Notes: generated by a model from the sequence alone, not told the origin. DNA of 64,000 nt from Macondimonas sp035325645 (GCA_035325645.1 DAOKZK010000009.1:1-64000); one strand, 5' to 3'. Counted from the stretch's first letter, positions 1 through 9,364 are shown. Translations and numbers: made by a program.

Positions 1-62
1 TGATCGAGGCTTCCTGGCAGGCGCTTTCCGACGCGGTGGCCTACAAGCTCCACGCCGCCTGA
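1..62 (+). CDS. cimA: Citramalate synthase, C-terminal end only (partial)
   Basis: Only the last 19 codons lie in the window, ending in TGA at 60-62. The peptide IEASWQALSDAVAYKLHAA matches from memory the conserved C-terminus of citramalate synthases of the isopropylmalate synthase superfamily (…IEASWQALxDxxxYKL). These enzymes condense acetyl-CoA and pyruvate to (R)-citramalate on the threonine-independent route to isoleucine. The identification rests on this short tail alone; a 2-isopropylmalate synthase-like paralogue is the alternative. The gene enters from the left edge. Confidence 0.6.
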   Translation, partial: IEASWQALSDAVAYKLHAA

Positions 63-142
63 TCGCAGGGCCATCCCGTCCTTCCAGACCCTGCGCGTGC
101 GGCCGATAGCAAGGCAGGCAGGGCGAGGTGGGGGCGAGCGAC

Positions 143-1630
143 ATGCCGGAGGTGCGCGATCTGGGCTTGATCCTCGACAGCGGCGTGCCGCTGGTGGTGA
201 TCGAAACCCACGAGGAGCGGCGCGTTCTGGAACTGGTGACGCGGCTGGCCATCGCGCGCGACTGGACGGTCTTCACCTGGAGCGCCACCGCCGGCCTGCG
301 GCGCGAGCCGAGCGATGCCCAAAGGCCGGCACCGGTCGGCACCCGCAAGCCCGATGGCGTGCTGGAACACCTCCGCGACGAGCCTGCAGCCGGCCTGTAC
401 GTCCTCTTCGATTTCCATCCTTATCTGGCCGATGCGCCGCTCGTCGTGCGCCTGCTGCGCGATATCGCTCAAAGGCCCCTGCCGCGCCCCTTGCACCTGT
501 TTCTGGTCGGGCCCCGCTGCGAGTTGCCGGAAGAACTGCATCGCCTCGCCGCGCGGTTCACACTGCGCCTGCCGGACGCCGCGGCGCTGGAACGGCTGGT
601 GCGCGAGGAAGCGCAAGCCTGGAGCGCGGCCCATCGCGGGGCGCGGGTGCGCAGCGATCGCCGCCAGCTGGAGCGGATCGTCCAGAACCTGCGCGGTCTG
701 CCCGAGCAGGACGCGCGGCGGCTGGTGCGCGGCGCGATCTGGGATGACGGCGCGCTGACCGAGGCGGATCTGCCCCGGCTCAACAAGGCCCGCTTCGAAC
801 TGCTCGATCTGTCCGGCGCGGTGCACTTCGAGCTCGAGACGGCACGTCCGGATGATCTGGGCGGTCTGCGGCGCTTCAAGGCTTGGCTGGCCGAGCGGCA
901 GGCCGCTTTTCTCAGGTCGGGGCTGGCTGCCGGCCTGCCGCCGCCGCGCGGGGTGCTGCTCTTGGGCGTGCAGGGCAGCGGCAAGAGCCTCGCGGCGCGC
1001 GCGGTCGCCGGGGCCTGGGGGGTTCCCCTGCTGCGACTCGACATGGGCACGCTCTACAACAAGTATTACGGCGAATCCGAACGCAATCTGCGCAGCGCCC
1101 TTGATCTGGCCGAACACATGGCGCCCTGCGTGCTGTGGATCGACGAAATCGAAAAGGCGCTGGCGAGCGGTGGCGACGACGGCGGCACCTCACGGCGCAT
1201 GCTCGGCACCCTGCTCACCTGGCTTGCCGAGCGGCCTGCGCCGGTGTTCGTCGCCGCCACGGCCAACGACATCCAGCAGCTGCCGCCCGAACTGATCCGC
1301 AAAGGCCGTCTGGATGAGATCTTCTTCGTCGATCTGCCCGATGCCGCGGTGCGGGCAGACATCTTTGCCATCCAGCTGCGCAAGCGCGCGCTCGATCCGG
1401 CGGATTTCGATCGGGCCGAGTTGGCGCGGCTGAGCGAGGGGTACTCCGGCGCCGAGATCGAGCAGGTCGTGGTCTCGGCCTGTTACGGCGCCGCTGCGGC
1501 GGGGCGCATGGCCCGGCAGGCGGACGTGGCACGGGCGATCGGCCAGACACGGCCGCTGGCGCAGGTCATGGCCGAATCGGTCGCGGCCCTGCGCGAATGG
1601 GCGCGCGGCCGCACCGTGCCGGCCGATTGA
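143..1630 (+). CDS. Ycf46-like AAA+ ATPase
   Basis: A 495-residue AAA+ protein resembling the Ycf46 family of plastids, cyanobacteria and proteobacteria. The first half (about residues 1-230) is the family-specific N-terminal region, with an opening DLGLILDSGVPLVVIET stretch. The AAA module follows, with Walker A GVQGSGKS at 275-282, Walker B CVLWIDE at 329-335, and a sensor region ATAND followed by an arginine-rich RKGRLDE segment typical of FtsH/Cdc48-like ATPases. No protease domain or membrane segment is visible, so it is probably a cytoplasmic remodelling ATPase of unknown substrate. In cyanobacteria Ycf46 has been tied to regulation of photosynthesis and carbon uptake; its role here is not known. 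ATG 143 is preferred because GGGGG lies 8 nt upstream; an in-frame GTG at 128 would add five residues. Confidence 0.85.
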   Translation: MPEVRDLGLILDSGVPLVVIETHEERRVLELVTRLAIARDWTVFTWSATAGLRREPSDAQRPAPVGTRKPDGVLEHLRDEPAAGLYVLFDFHPYLADAPLVVRLLRDIAQRPLPRPLHLFLVGPRCELPEELHRLAARFTLRLPDAAALERLVREEAQAWSAAHRGARVRSDRRQLERIVQNLRGLPEQDARRLVRGAIWDDGALTEADLPRLNKARFELLDLSGAVHFELETARPDDLGGLRRFKAWLAERQAAFLRSGLAAGLPPPRGVLLLGVQGSGKSLAARAVAGAWGVPLLRLDMGTLYNKYYGESERNLRSALDLAEHMAPCVLWIDEIEKALASGGDDGGTSRRMLGTLLTWLAERPAPVFVAATANDIQQLPPELIRKGRLDEIFFVDLPDAAVRADIFAIQLRKRALDPADFDRAELARLSEGYSGAEIEQVVVSACYGAAAAGRMARQADVARAIGQTRPLAQVMAESVAALREWARGRTVPAD

Positions 1631-1658
1631 CCCGGTCCCATGCCATGGGGCTTGCGCT

Positions 1659-2474
1659 TCAGGCGCCGAATTGGCCGCGCAGTTTGCCGACCAGCGTGTT
1701 GAACAGCGCAGGATTCAGCCGCACCAGATAATCGGTCAGGTAGCTGTCCGGTCCGACGCGGACGCGTGCGCGATTGTGACGAATGGCGTGCTCGATCTTC
1801 GCGGCGACTCGCTCGGGCGCCGTGCCGAAGCGATTCATCAGATCCTGGCCGCGTTCCACCAGCCCGCCCGTGGTCTGGCGGGTGCGTGCGGCTTTCATGA
1901 TGTTGGTGCGGATGGTCCCCGGATGGATGGCGGTGACGCCGATGCCGCTGCCGGCCAGCTCGGCGCGCAGCGATTCGGTGAAGCCGCGCACGGCGAACTT
2001 GCTGGCGCAATAGGAGGTCTGCGTGGGCAGTCCATAGAAGCCGAACATGCTGGAGAGGTTGACGATGTGGCCCTCACCCGCGCGGCGCAGATGGGGCAGG
2101 AAGAATTTGCACCCGTAGACGACGCCCCAGAAATTGATGCCGATCAACCATTCGAAGTCCTCCAGCGTGTGGGTTTCGAAGGCGTCGGCGACCATCACCC
2201 CGGCGTTGTTGACCACGATGTGGACCGTGCGGTGTTCTGCGAGTACGGCGTCCGGGAAGGCGGCCATCTGGGCTTTGTCGGCGACGTTCACCGCGTGGGT
2301 GCTGACGGCGACGGGGTAGGTTTTCAGCGTCTCGACGACCGGGCCGAGCGCCTCGGCATTGATGTCGGCCAAGGCCAGCGCGCATCCGGATCGGGCCAGT
2401 TGCAGTGCGGTCGCCCGGCCGATGCCGCTGCCGGCGCCGGTGACGACAGCCACCTTGCCTTGAAGATTTTTCAT
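1659..2474 (-). CDS. SDR-family NAD(P)-dependent oxidoreductase
   Basis: A 271-residue classical short-chain dehydrogenase/reductase. Visible motifs are the nucleotide-binding TGAGSGIG at 12-19, NNAG at 89-92, a serine pair at about 141-142 and the catalytic YCASK with Tyr155 and Lys159. The fold and length are typical, and the substrate cannot be inferred. The segment after the active site (FTESLRAELAGSGIGVTAIHPGTIRTNI) is common among broad-range SDRs. ATG 2474 is chosen because GAGGAG sits 7 nt upstream; the codon before it is TTG. The gene lies 86 bp downstream of cobS on the same strand and could be read from the same transcript, but nothing ties it to cobalamin synthesis. Confidence 0.85.
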   Translation of the reverse strand: MKNLQGKVAVVTGAGSGIGRATALQLARSGCALALADINAEALGPVVETLKTYPVAVSTHAVNVADKAQMAAFPDAVLAEHRTVHIVVNNAGVMVADAFETHTLEDFEWLIGINFWGVVYGCKFFLPHLRRAGEGHIVNLSSMFGFYGLPTQTSYCASKFAVRGFTESLRAELAGSGIGVTAIHPGTIRTNIMKAARTRQTTGGLVERGQDLMNRFGTAPERVAAKIEHAIRHNRARVRVGPDSYLTDYLVRLNPALFNTLVGKLRGQFGA

Positions 2475-2560
2475 CAATGTCTCCTCATCATGATCGTGTT
2501 GAAGCTTGAATCGAGCGCCGGCTCGCAGAGCATGGCCGGGAATCCGACCGGATTCAATGT

Positions 2561-3322
2561 TCAGCGGACGGCCGGAGCCAGCACCGCCACGCAGCCGAGC
2601 AGGGTGAGGGTTTCCCCGACTTCCACCAGCGCGCCGGCCAGATCACCGGTGCATCCCCCCAGATCACGCATGGCGCCCCGCCGCCAGTAAAGCAGCAGCG
2701 CGGCATTCGACAAGACGAGGACGAGGGCTGTGGCTGGGCCTGCCAGGACGCCGATTCCGACCAGGGTCAGGGCAAGGCCCGCGCGGCAGGCCCGCCGGTC
2801 GTGGTGCCGCGCGAGGGCCTCCCCGAGTCCGCCGGCGCGCACGTAGGGCGTGCTCAGGAAGGCGGCGACCAACAGGCTGCGGCCGATCACAGGGGCGATC
2901 ACGAGCGCGATCATGGCCCCGCCGGCCTGTAACAGCTGCGTGAGGGCGGCGACTTTGGCGAGCAGGACGAGCACGATGGCGACCACACCCGCCGGTCCGG
3001 CGCGCGGGTCCTGCAGCACCGCGAGACGGCGGGCGCGATCACCGCCGGCTGCAGCGGCATCGGCCGTGTCGGCCAGACCGTCCAGATGCAGGCCACCGGT
3101 CACCCGGACCCAGAGCGCGACAACCAGCACGGCGGTGACACCTGGTGCCGCAGGCAGAAAAAAGCCGAGCAGGGCCACGGCGCCGGCCAGCAGGGCGCCG
3201 ATGAGCGCGCCGACGAGCGGGTACCACGCGAGCGAACGGCCCACCGCGATCGGATCAGGGTCGACAGCAGGGATCGGCAGCCGGGTGAGGAATCCCACCG
3301 CCAGAGCCAAGCCCCTCGTCAC
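2561..3322 (-). CDS. cobS: Adenosylcobinamide-GDP ribazoletransferase (cobalamin synthase)
   Basis: CobS joins adenosylcobinamide-GDP to alpha-ribazole (or its 5'-phosphate), the last assembly step of the cobalamin nucleotide loop, in the inner membrane. The 253-residue protein is strongly hydrophobic with several membrane segments. It contains the family signature GGLHLDGLADTADA at about 76-89, including the two aspartates expected to bind metal and substrate. Length fits the family. The start is GTG at 3322; its GTG overlaps the TGA of the upstream phosphatase gene (GTGA), so translation is probably coupled. CobU and CobT are not in this window, so the rest of the pathway lies elsewhere or the cell relies on salvage. 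Confidence 0.93.
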   Translation of the reverse strand: MTRGLALAVGFLTRLPIPAVDPDPIAVGRSLAWYPLVGALIGALLAGAVALLGFFLPAAPGVTAVLVVALWVRVTGGLHLDGLADTADAAAAGGDRARRLAVLQDPRAGPAGVVAIVLVLLAKVAALTQLLQAGGAMIALVIAPVIGRSLLVAAFLSTPYVRAGGLGEALARHHDRRACRAGLALTLVGIGVLAGPATALVLVLSNAALLLYWRRGAMRDLGGCTGDLAGALVEVGETLTLLGCVAVLAPAVR

Positions 3323-3927
3323 GGCCGCGTGCCATGCGACAGCAGGCGCGGCGGCCCGTCACCGAGGCTCACGGTCGAGCGGCAGGCATAGGGCACGTCG
3401 ATGCGCAGCAGGTGGGTCAGCGGCATGCCCAGCAGTCGGGTCAGCAGCACCCGGATCACGCCGCCGTGGATGACCCACAGCCAGGGACCCGCCGTCATGC
3501 GTTCCTGCCACTCGGCATGGGCGGCATCGATGCGGGCCGCGAAATCCGTCAGGGTCTCGCCCTGCGGGGGCGGGTGGCGGACCGGATCGGCCCAGAACGC
3601 CAGCAGAGCTTCCCGATCCTCGGCCAGAATGGCATCGGCCGTGCGGCCTTCCCAGGCGCCGAAATCGAGTTCCTGCAAGCGCGCCTCGACATGGACCGGA
3701 AGGTCGCGCGTTTCCCCCAGCCAGTGCGCAAAGGCGGCGCAGCGCTGCAGGGGCGAGGTGACGATGCCGTGCCAGGGCGTGGGCTCGGCGGTGGCGCTGC
3801 GCAGCTGTTCCCAGCCGGCGGGGCTCAGCGGATCATCGCGGCGCCCGCGATAGAGCGCCCCGCCTTGCGGCTCGCCGTGGCGCAGCAGCGTCAACTGCAC
3901 GGCGTGTCGGTCATCATCCCTGATCAT
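3319..3927 (-). CDS. cobC: Histidine phosphatase, probable alpha-ribazole phosphatase
   Basis: A 202-residue phosphoglycerate-mutase-like (histidine phosphatase) protein. LRHGE at 15-19 carries the catalytic histidine that is phosphorylated during turnover, and a second conserved histidine lies in VIHGGVIRVLL near the C-terminus. The family alone does not fix the substrate. Overlap with cobS (GTGA junction) makes alpha-ribazole-5'-phosphate the likely one, as in CobC. The start ATG 3927 is supported by GAGGAAG about 9 nt upstream; the reading frame stays open to 4185, but that stretch lacks family similarity. A generic phosphoglycerate mutase-like phosphatase is the alternative. Confidence 0.8.
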   Translation of the reverse strand: MIRDDDRHAVQLTLLRHGEPQGGALYRGRRDDPLSPAGWEQLRSATAEPTPWHGIVTSPLQRCAAFAHWLGETRDLPVHVEARLQELDFGAWEGRTADAILAEDREALLAFWADPVRHPPPQGETLTDFAARIDAAHAEWQERMTAGPWLWVIHGGVIRVLLTRLLGMPLTHLLRIDVPYACRSTVSLGDGPPRLLSHGTRP

Positions 3928-4126
3928 CGAAATCGCTTCCTCTGTCGATCGGCGCGAGGCTGAATGGGGAGTGGTCGTGCCTGACCCTCCTCGAATCGAA
4001 GCCGGCATATCGGCGTGATTGTATGCGAGGGGCTGGAGCGACCACACCGGTTTCCTGCGGGCGGATCGCACGATGGAGCCCATGCCTGATTCGGAGGGAG
4101 CCGGGCAGGAGGGCCCACGGTCGGGA

Positions 4127-7100
4127 TCAGTGAAATTCGCGCGTCCGATGGGCCAATCCGCCCAGCCACGCGCTGCGATCCTCAAGGTTTCTCACCACGA
4201 GGTGCAGCACGCCGTCCTGTCGCTGCACGATGCCGGCTGCGAGCAGCAAGGTCGAGCGCAGCAGGGCTTGGCGCTGCCGCTCGGCGAGCTGCCGCCAGAC
4301 GATCAGGTTGAGCTGGCCGGTCTCGTCCTCGAGCGTCACGAAAGTGACGCCCTTGGCCGTGCCGGGCTGCTGGCGGCAGTTTACCAACCCTGCTACGCGG
4401 ATGGTCTTGCCGACCGGAACCTCCCAAGCGTCACTCAGCGGGCGGGCGCCTGCTCGTTCCAGACGAGGGCGCAGCAGGGCGAGGGGATGCCGGCGCAGGC
4501 TGAGCCCGCTCGCAGCATAATCAGCCAGAACCGATTCGCCTTCGCTGGGGGCGCGCAGCAGCGGCGCGGCTTCCGCGATACGTGGATCGTCGAACAAGGG
4601 CGTTGCCGCTTCGATACCGCTGGTCTGCCAGTAGGCCTGATGGCGATGACCTGCCAGACCTCGCAGGGCATCGGCAGCCGCGAGACACTCCAGATCGCGC
4701 CGGGACAATGCCGCCCGACGCGCCAGATCGTCGAGATCGCGATAGGGACCGACGCGGCGCGCCTGGATCAACCGCTCCGCGGCTTCGCGGGACAGTCCCT
4801 TCACCAGCCGCAGCCCCAGGCGCAGCGCCCGCTCGGCGCCTTCCACCGTGCAGTCCCATGCGCTCGCGCCGGCATCGATGGGACGGACCGTCACGCCGTG
4901 CTCGCGGGCATCACGCACCAGTTGCGCCGGCGCATAGAAGCCCATGGGCTGCGCGTTGAGCAACCCCGCGCAAAAAGCCGCGGGATGATGGCGCTTGAGC
5001 CAGGCCGATACATAGGCCAGCAAGGCAAAACTGGCCGAGTGGCTCTCGGGAAAGCCGTATTCGCCGAAACCGCGGATCTGCCGGATGATCTGCTCGGCAA
5101 ATCGCTCTTCGTATCCCCGCTCGATCATGCCCTGCAACAGGCGTCGCTCGAACTGCTCCAGGCGGCCCTTGGCATGCCAGGCGCCCATGGCGCGGCGCAG
5201 CTGGTCCGCCTCCCCCGCCGTGAAGCCCGCCGCCACCATCGCCAGCTGCATGACCTGTTCCTGGAAAATGGGCACGCCCAAGGTGCGCTCCAGAACCTGG
5301 CGCACCGCAGCGCTGGGATAGGACACCGGCTCGCGCCCGGCGCGGCGCGCCAGGTAGGGATGGACCATCTGTCCCTGGATCGGGCCGGGGCGCACGATCG
5401 CGATCTGGATGACCAGATCGTAGTAATTGCGGGGCTTGAGGCGCGGCAGCATGCTCATCTGGGCCCGCGATTCCACCTGGAACACCCCCACGCTGTCTCC
5501 GGCCGCAAGCATGTCGTATACCGCAGGGTCCTCGGCCGGCACGTCGGCCAGGCCGATCGGGCGGGGGCTGTAGGCCGAGACATAGGCCAGCGTCTTGCGG
5601 ATGGCGGTGAGCATGCCCAGGGCGAGGACGTCGACCTTCAGCAATCCTAAGGATTCCAGATCGTCCTTGTCCCACTGGATCACGGTGCGCCCGGCCATGG
5701 CGGCATGCTCGATGGGCACCAGATGCGACAGTTGCTCGGCCGCGATGACGAAGCCGCCGACGTGTTGCGAGAGGTGGCGCGGAAAGCCGATCAGGGTATT
5801 GACCAGCGCCGAGAACTGGCGCAGCACCCGGCCGCCGGGGTCATAGCCGTTCGCCCGCAGCTGCGCGGGATTGAGCCGATAGCCGTCCAGCCGGTCTACC
5901 GTGCGCGTCAGCCGTTCGACCTCGGACAGGTCCATGCCCATGGCCTTGCCGACGTCGCGGATGGCGCTGCGGGTTTGATAGGTGATCACGCTCGCCGCCA
6001 GCGCGGCCCGGTGGCGGCCATACTTGGCGTAGATGTACTGGATGATTTCCTCGCGCCGCTCGTGCTCAAAGTCGACATCGATGTCCGGCGGTTCGTTGCG
6101 TTCGCGGGAAATGAAGCGGCCGAACAGCAGATCCATGCGGTTGGGATCGACTTCGGTGATACCCAGGCAATAGCACACGGCCGAATTGGCGGCCGAACCC
6201 CGTCCCTGGCACAGGATGCCGAGGCCTCTGGCATGGCAAACGAGATCATGCACGGTCAGGAAAAACGGCTCGTAGCGCATCTCGGCGATCAAGGCCAGTT
6301 CCTGATCCACCAAGGCCCTGACCTTGGCAGGCACCCCAGCCGGCCAGCGCTGGCGCGCGCCGGCTTCGGTCAACTCGCGCAGCCAGGAGGTGGGGGTCTG
6401 TCCTGCCGGCACCAGTTCGGCCGGGTATTCGTAATGCAGCTCGTCCAGGGAAAACCGGCAGCGCTCGGCGATTCTCACCGATTCTTCCAGCCAGGCCGCG
6501 GGATACAGCGCCGCCAGCCGTTGCGGGGCGCGCAGATGGCGTTCGGCATTGGGCTGCAACTTCGTGCCAAGCCTCTGCAGGGGGACCTTGAGACGGATGG
6601 CCGTCAGCACGTCCTGCAGCGGCTTGCGGGAGCGGCGATGCATGTGCACGTCGTTGCAGGCCACGATGGGCAGGCCCAGGGTTTCACCCAGATGGCGCAG
6701 GGCGCGCAGACGCTCCCGATCTCGGCCTTCCAGAAAGCGGCCCGCGCCGATCCACAGGCGCTGCGCAAACAGCGACTGCAGGAAGCGGCCATCGGACGCA
6801 TGGCAAGACGCGTCGGGCAGCCAGATGCACAGGCATTGTCCCAAGGCAGCGGTGGCCAGATCTGCCCGATCGAGCCGGTAATCGCCCTTGTCCGCCTGTT
6901 GTCGCGCCCGGGTGATCAAGCCGCACAGGCTGGCGTAAGCGGCGCGATCCGGACATAAAAGCAGGAATTTCAAGCCATCGGTCAGGGTGAACTCGCTGCC
7001 GATGATGAGGTGTAGGGAATGCTCCCGGGTCGCCCGGTGCGCGCGCACCACCCCTGCCACGGAGCATTCATCGGTCAGCGCCAGCGCGCGGTAGCCGAGT

Positions 7101-7255
7101 TGCGCGGCGCGCGCCACCAGTTCCTCGGGGTGTGAGGCGCCCCTCAGGAAGCTGAAATTGGAGAGGCAATGCAGTTCGGCGAAAGCAACGCGCGCTGAGT
7201 CTGCCGGCGTCGTGCAGGCCGTCTGGCTCACGGAAACGGGGGCGTTGAGGGTCAA
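4127..7255 (-). CDS. dnaE2: Error-prone DNA polymerase DnaE2 (ImuC)
   Basis: A second C-family DNA polymerase alpha subunit of about 1042 residues that does the synthesis in SOS mutagenesis with ImuA and ImuB. The N-terminal PHP domain begins with ELHCLSNFSFLRGASHPEEL. The polymerase palm shows the catalytic PDIDVDFEH motif near residue 390. Helix-hairpin-helix and OB-fold regions follow, ending in the short form without a beta-clamp-rich tail. Start choice: a TTG at 7255 overlaps the imuB stop (TTGA) and has AGGGG 8 nt upstream. A GTG at 7231, without a visible ribosome site, would shorten it by eight residues. It is the last gene of the lexA-imuA-imuB-dnaE2 cassette and should be LexA-controlled. 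Confidence 0.93.
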   Translation of the reverse strand: MTLNAPVSVSQTACTTPADSARVAFAELHCLSNFSFLRGASHPEELVARAAQLGYRALALTDECSVAGVVRAHRATREHSLHLIIGSEFTLTDGLKFLLLCPDRAAYASLCGLITRARQQADKGDYRLDRADLATAALGQCLCIWLPDASCHASDGRFLQSLFAQRLWIGAGRFLEGRDRERLRALRHLGETLGLPIVACNDVHMHRRSRKPLQDVLTAIRLKVPLQRLGTKLQPNAERHLRAPQRLAALYPAAWLEESVRIAERCRFSLDELHYEYPAELVPAGQTPTSWLRELTEAGARQRWPAGVPAKVRALVDQELALIAEMRYEPFFLTVHDLVCHARGLGILCQGRGSAANSAVCYCLGITEVDPNRMDLLFGRFISRERNEPPDIDVDFEHERREEIIQYIYAKYGRHRAALAASVITYQTRSAIRDVGKAMGMDLSEVERLTRTVDRLDGYRLNPAQLRANGYDPGGRVLRQFSALVNTLIGFPRHLSQHVGGFVIAAEQLSHLVPIEHAAMAGRTVIQWDKDDLESLGLLKVDVLALGMLTAIRKTLAYVSAYSPRPIGLADVPAEDPAVYDMLAAGDSVGVFQVESRAQMSMLPRLKPRNYYDLVIQIAIVRPGPIQGQMVHPYLARRAGREPVSYPSAAVRQVLERTLGVPIFQEQVMQLAMVAAGFTAGEADQLRRAMGAWHAKGRLEQFERRLLQGMIERGYEERFAEQIIRQIRGFGEYGFPESHSASFALLAYVSAWLKRHHPAAFCAGLLNAQPMGFYAPAQLVRDAREHGVTVRPIDAGASAWDCTVEGAERALRLGLRLVKGLSREAAERLIQARRVGPYRDLDDLARRAALSRRDLECLAAADALRGLAGHRHQAYWQTSGIEAATPLFDDPRIAEAAPLLRAPSEGESVLADYAASGLSLRRHPLALLRPRLERAGARPLSDAWEVPVGKTIRVAGLVNCRQQPGTAKGVTFVTLEDETGQLNLIVWRQLAERQRQALLRSTLLLAAGIVQRQDGVLHLVVRNLEDRSAWLGGLAHRTREFH

Positions 7256-8724
7256 GCGAAAATCCCCTGCACATACCACCGCTCTTGCCGCCCATCCCGA
7301 AAAACCCACAGCAGGCGGCCTTCGCGGTCCAGCGCCTGGTAATAGTCCCGTTGGACCGCGGGTGGATCCCACCAACCGCTCTCGATGCGCTCGGCGCTGG
7401 AAAGCAGGCGCCACTGGGGCGCAGCCGCCGGAGCCGGTGCGGGCAGCAGCCACACGGGACGCGGCGCGGCCGGGGGGCTGTTTGCCCGCCTGTCGGCGCG
7501 GCTGCACAAGGCCCGCTCGGGGCGATGATCCTCGGCGAGCACGAGGATCCTGAGGGCGTCTTCACCCAAGCGGTTGCGCAGTTCGTCGAGCAATGGCGAC
7601 CAGTCGAGCTGGCGCGCAGCATGCCCATCGAAAAGATCCGTTGCCGCAGGGCGATGCGGATGCAGATCGGCGCTGGTCAGTTCCAGGGCCATGACCGGTG
7701 CGGACAAAGGCGCTCGTTCCAGCTTCCCGCGCAGCAGGCGTAGACCGTGGCGCCAATCCTGGATGGGCTCAGAAAGCTGCAGTGTCAAGGTGGAAGCTGC
7801 CGCGCGGCGATGGAAAAGCCGCAGCCGGATGCGGCTCGTCGCGGCGGCACGTTCGATCAGAAAGCGGCCCAATGCTTCCATCAGGGCGTCGAGCATCGGG
7901 ACCAGTACCTCCAGCCGGTCGGACTCGTGGATCAGGTCGATGCGGCGGCAGAATCGGGTCGGCGGGCGGTAGCGGCCCTCGAGGCAGGGCGATTCCCCCA
8001 AGGCTTCTTCCAGCAGGTGGACGAGCGCACGGCCATAGCGACGCGCCAGGGCGTCCCGCGGCAACCGCCAGAGATCGCGCAGGGTGCGCACGCCGAGCGG
8101 GGACAGGCGTTGCATGCTGTGGTAAGAGATCGGCAGGGCGGACAGCGGCAGCTCGCCGAGCGCCGATCGCAAGGCCGCGGGTTGCAGGACGCAGACTGTC
8201 TGCCCGGATCGCGCCAGCATCCAGGCCGCCAAGGGGACGGGGGCGAGGGCCATGCAGGCTTCGAGGCCCAGCCGGGCAAGCATCTGGCGCAGCCTGGATC
8301 GCAGGGCATCCAGGCCACCGAACAGCCGCAGACTGCCGCCCACCTCCAGCAGCACGGCATCCGGCCGATCGAGGCTGACCCAATCGGTGAAAGCCAGGCT
8401 CTCCCGCGCCACCGCTCGCCTGCGGCGGGCCTCGATCCGGCCATCCCGGGCCTGTACCTGCAGCGAGGGGCATACGGCGTAGGCGGTCGGCAGAGACATC
8501 CCGGCCATCACCCCCTGGCGCGCCGCCATGTCGTTCACGGCGTGGATGACATGCTGACCGGCACTTTCGCGGATCACGGCCCCGGCCGCGCCTGGGGCCC
8601 ATGAACGGGCTTGCAGCGCCAAATCGGGCAGATGAATGCACAGCCATAGATGTTCTCGCGTGGGCACCCCCTTGGGCGGTGATGCAGCAAGCAGGGGCGG
8701 TGCAGCGAGGGCGAGAGTCGACAT
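7252..8724 (-). CDS. imuB: ImuB, Y-family polymerase-like mutasome subunit
   Basis: A 490-residue Y-family (DinB/UmuC-like) protein. ImuB proteins are non-catalytic adaptors that link ImuA and DnaE2 to the beta clamp. Consistent with this, the usual first acidic motif (an Asp-x-Asp after the first strand) is replaced by CIHLPDLAL, and the usual Asp-Glu pair is replaced in LLEVGGSLRLFGG, so polymerase activity is not expected. The finger, thumb and little-finger-like regions are present, followed by a long proline- and alanine-rich C-terminal tail. ATG 8724 has a GAAGGCGGGG ribosome site; an ATG 30 nt upstream overlaps the end of imuA. Its TGA overlaps the TTG start of dnaE2. Confidence 0.9.
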   Translation of the reverse strand: MSTLALAAPPLLAASPPKGVPTREHLWLCIHLPDLALQARSWAPGAAGAVIRESAGQHVIHAVNDMAARQGVMAGMSLPTAYAVCPSLQVQARDGRIEARRRRAVARESLAFTDWVSLDRPDAVLLEVGGSLRLFGGLDALRSRLRQMLARLGLEACMALAPVPLAAWMLARSGQTVCVLQPAALRSALGELPLSALPISYHSMQRLSPLGVRTLRDLWRLPRDALARRYGRALVHLLEEALGESPCLEGRYRPPTRFCRRIDLIHESDRLEVLVPMLDALMEALGRFLIERAAATSRIRLRLFHRRAAASTLTLQLSEPIQDWRHGLRLLRGKLERAPLSAPVMALELTSADLHPHRPAATDLFDGHAARQLDWSPLLDELRNRLGEDALRILVLAEDHRPERALCSRADRRANSPPAAPRPVWLLPAPAPAAAPQWRLLSSAERIESGWWDPPAVQRDYYQALDREGRLLWVFRDGRQERWYVQGIFA

Positions 8725-8734
8725 GGCCCCGCCT

Positions 8735-9364
8735 TCAGGCCGTGGCCGGGACATCGGCCCGACCCAGGCGGATGCGGCCCTGTTTCCAACTGCCGCGTGC
8801 CCTGCGCACCGACACCCACAGATGCGCGCCCTGGTATTCCAGTTGCAATCGCACGGCCGCGGGTGAGGTGGCGGCCACCTGGCGCAGAAACACGATGCCC
8901 AGTCCGCCACCCGCTTCGACGGCGAGTTGCAGGCGCCGCAGGACCGTCTGCGGGCAGCGGGCCGGCCAGGCCATGACCGCTCCGCAAGCCGGGTGGCGCA
9001 GCAGTTTCTCGGCGCACCACCACAGATCGGCCGGCGTGGCCGGAGCGATCCAGAGGAGGCGCGCCAGATCCAGGCCGGCCTGTACCAGACCCGGCGCGTA
9101 AGGGGGGAAGGGTGGATCGGTCCAGATCACATGGCGGCTTTCTCGCTGCAGGCGGCGCAGCGCCGGCAGCAACAGGCGGATTTCGGCCAGTCCCGGGGTG
9201 GGCGTCTGGACTTCGATCAGGCTGCCCAGCGGCCATCCTCCGCCCGGCAGCAGGGCGTCCAGCTCAGGATGTCCGGTAGAGAGGAAGGCGCCCGCAGGGG
9301 CCGCAGTCTGCCCCCCCCGGAACAGCGTCGGGCAATCGACGAGCAACTGTTCCAGGGTGTTCAT
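8735..9364 (-). CDS. imuA: ImuA, SOS mutagenesis RecA-like protein
   Basis: A 209-residue protein of the ImuA/SulA-like group, a RecA-fold relative that partners ImuB and DnaE2 in the damage-induced mutasome. A FLSTGHPELDALLPGGGWPLGSLIE region at about 28-52 is the family hallmark and corresponds to the RecA strand region, but a canonical Walker A lysine is not seen. ATG 9364 overlaps the lexA stop codon (ATGA), so translation is coupled to the repressor. The C-terminus is basic (WKQGRIRLGRADV). Position between lexA and imuB strengthens the call, since sequence conservation in this family is weak. Confidence 0.88.
   Translation of the reverse strand: MNTLEQLLVDCPTLFRGGQTAAPAGAFLSTGHPELDALLPGGGWPLGSLIEVQTPTPGLAEIRLLLPALRRLQRESRHVIWTDPPFPPYAPGLVQAGLDLARLLWIAPATPADLWWCAEKLLRHPACGAVMAWPARCPQTVLRRLQLAVEAGGGLGIVFLRQVAATSPAAVRLQLEYQGAHLWVSVRRARGSWKQGRIRLGRADVPATA

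Noticed and set aside
3928..4126. Cobalamin riboswitch upstream of cobC
   Set aside because: A GGAAACCGGTGTG stretch on the minus strand recalls the B12 element, but the GCCACTG box and other conserved segments are missing. An Rfam RF00174 search would decide.
4019..5650. 543-codon plus-strand frame in dnaE2
   Set aside because: Antisense to dnaE2; composition is low-complexity.
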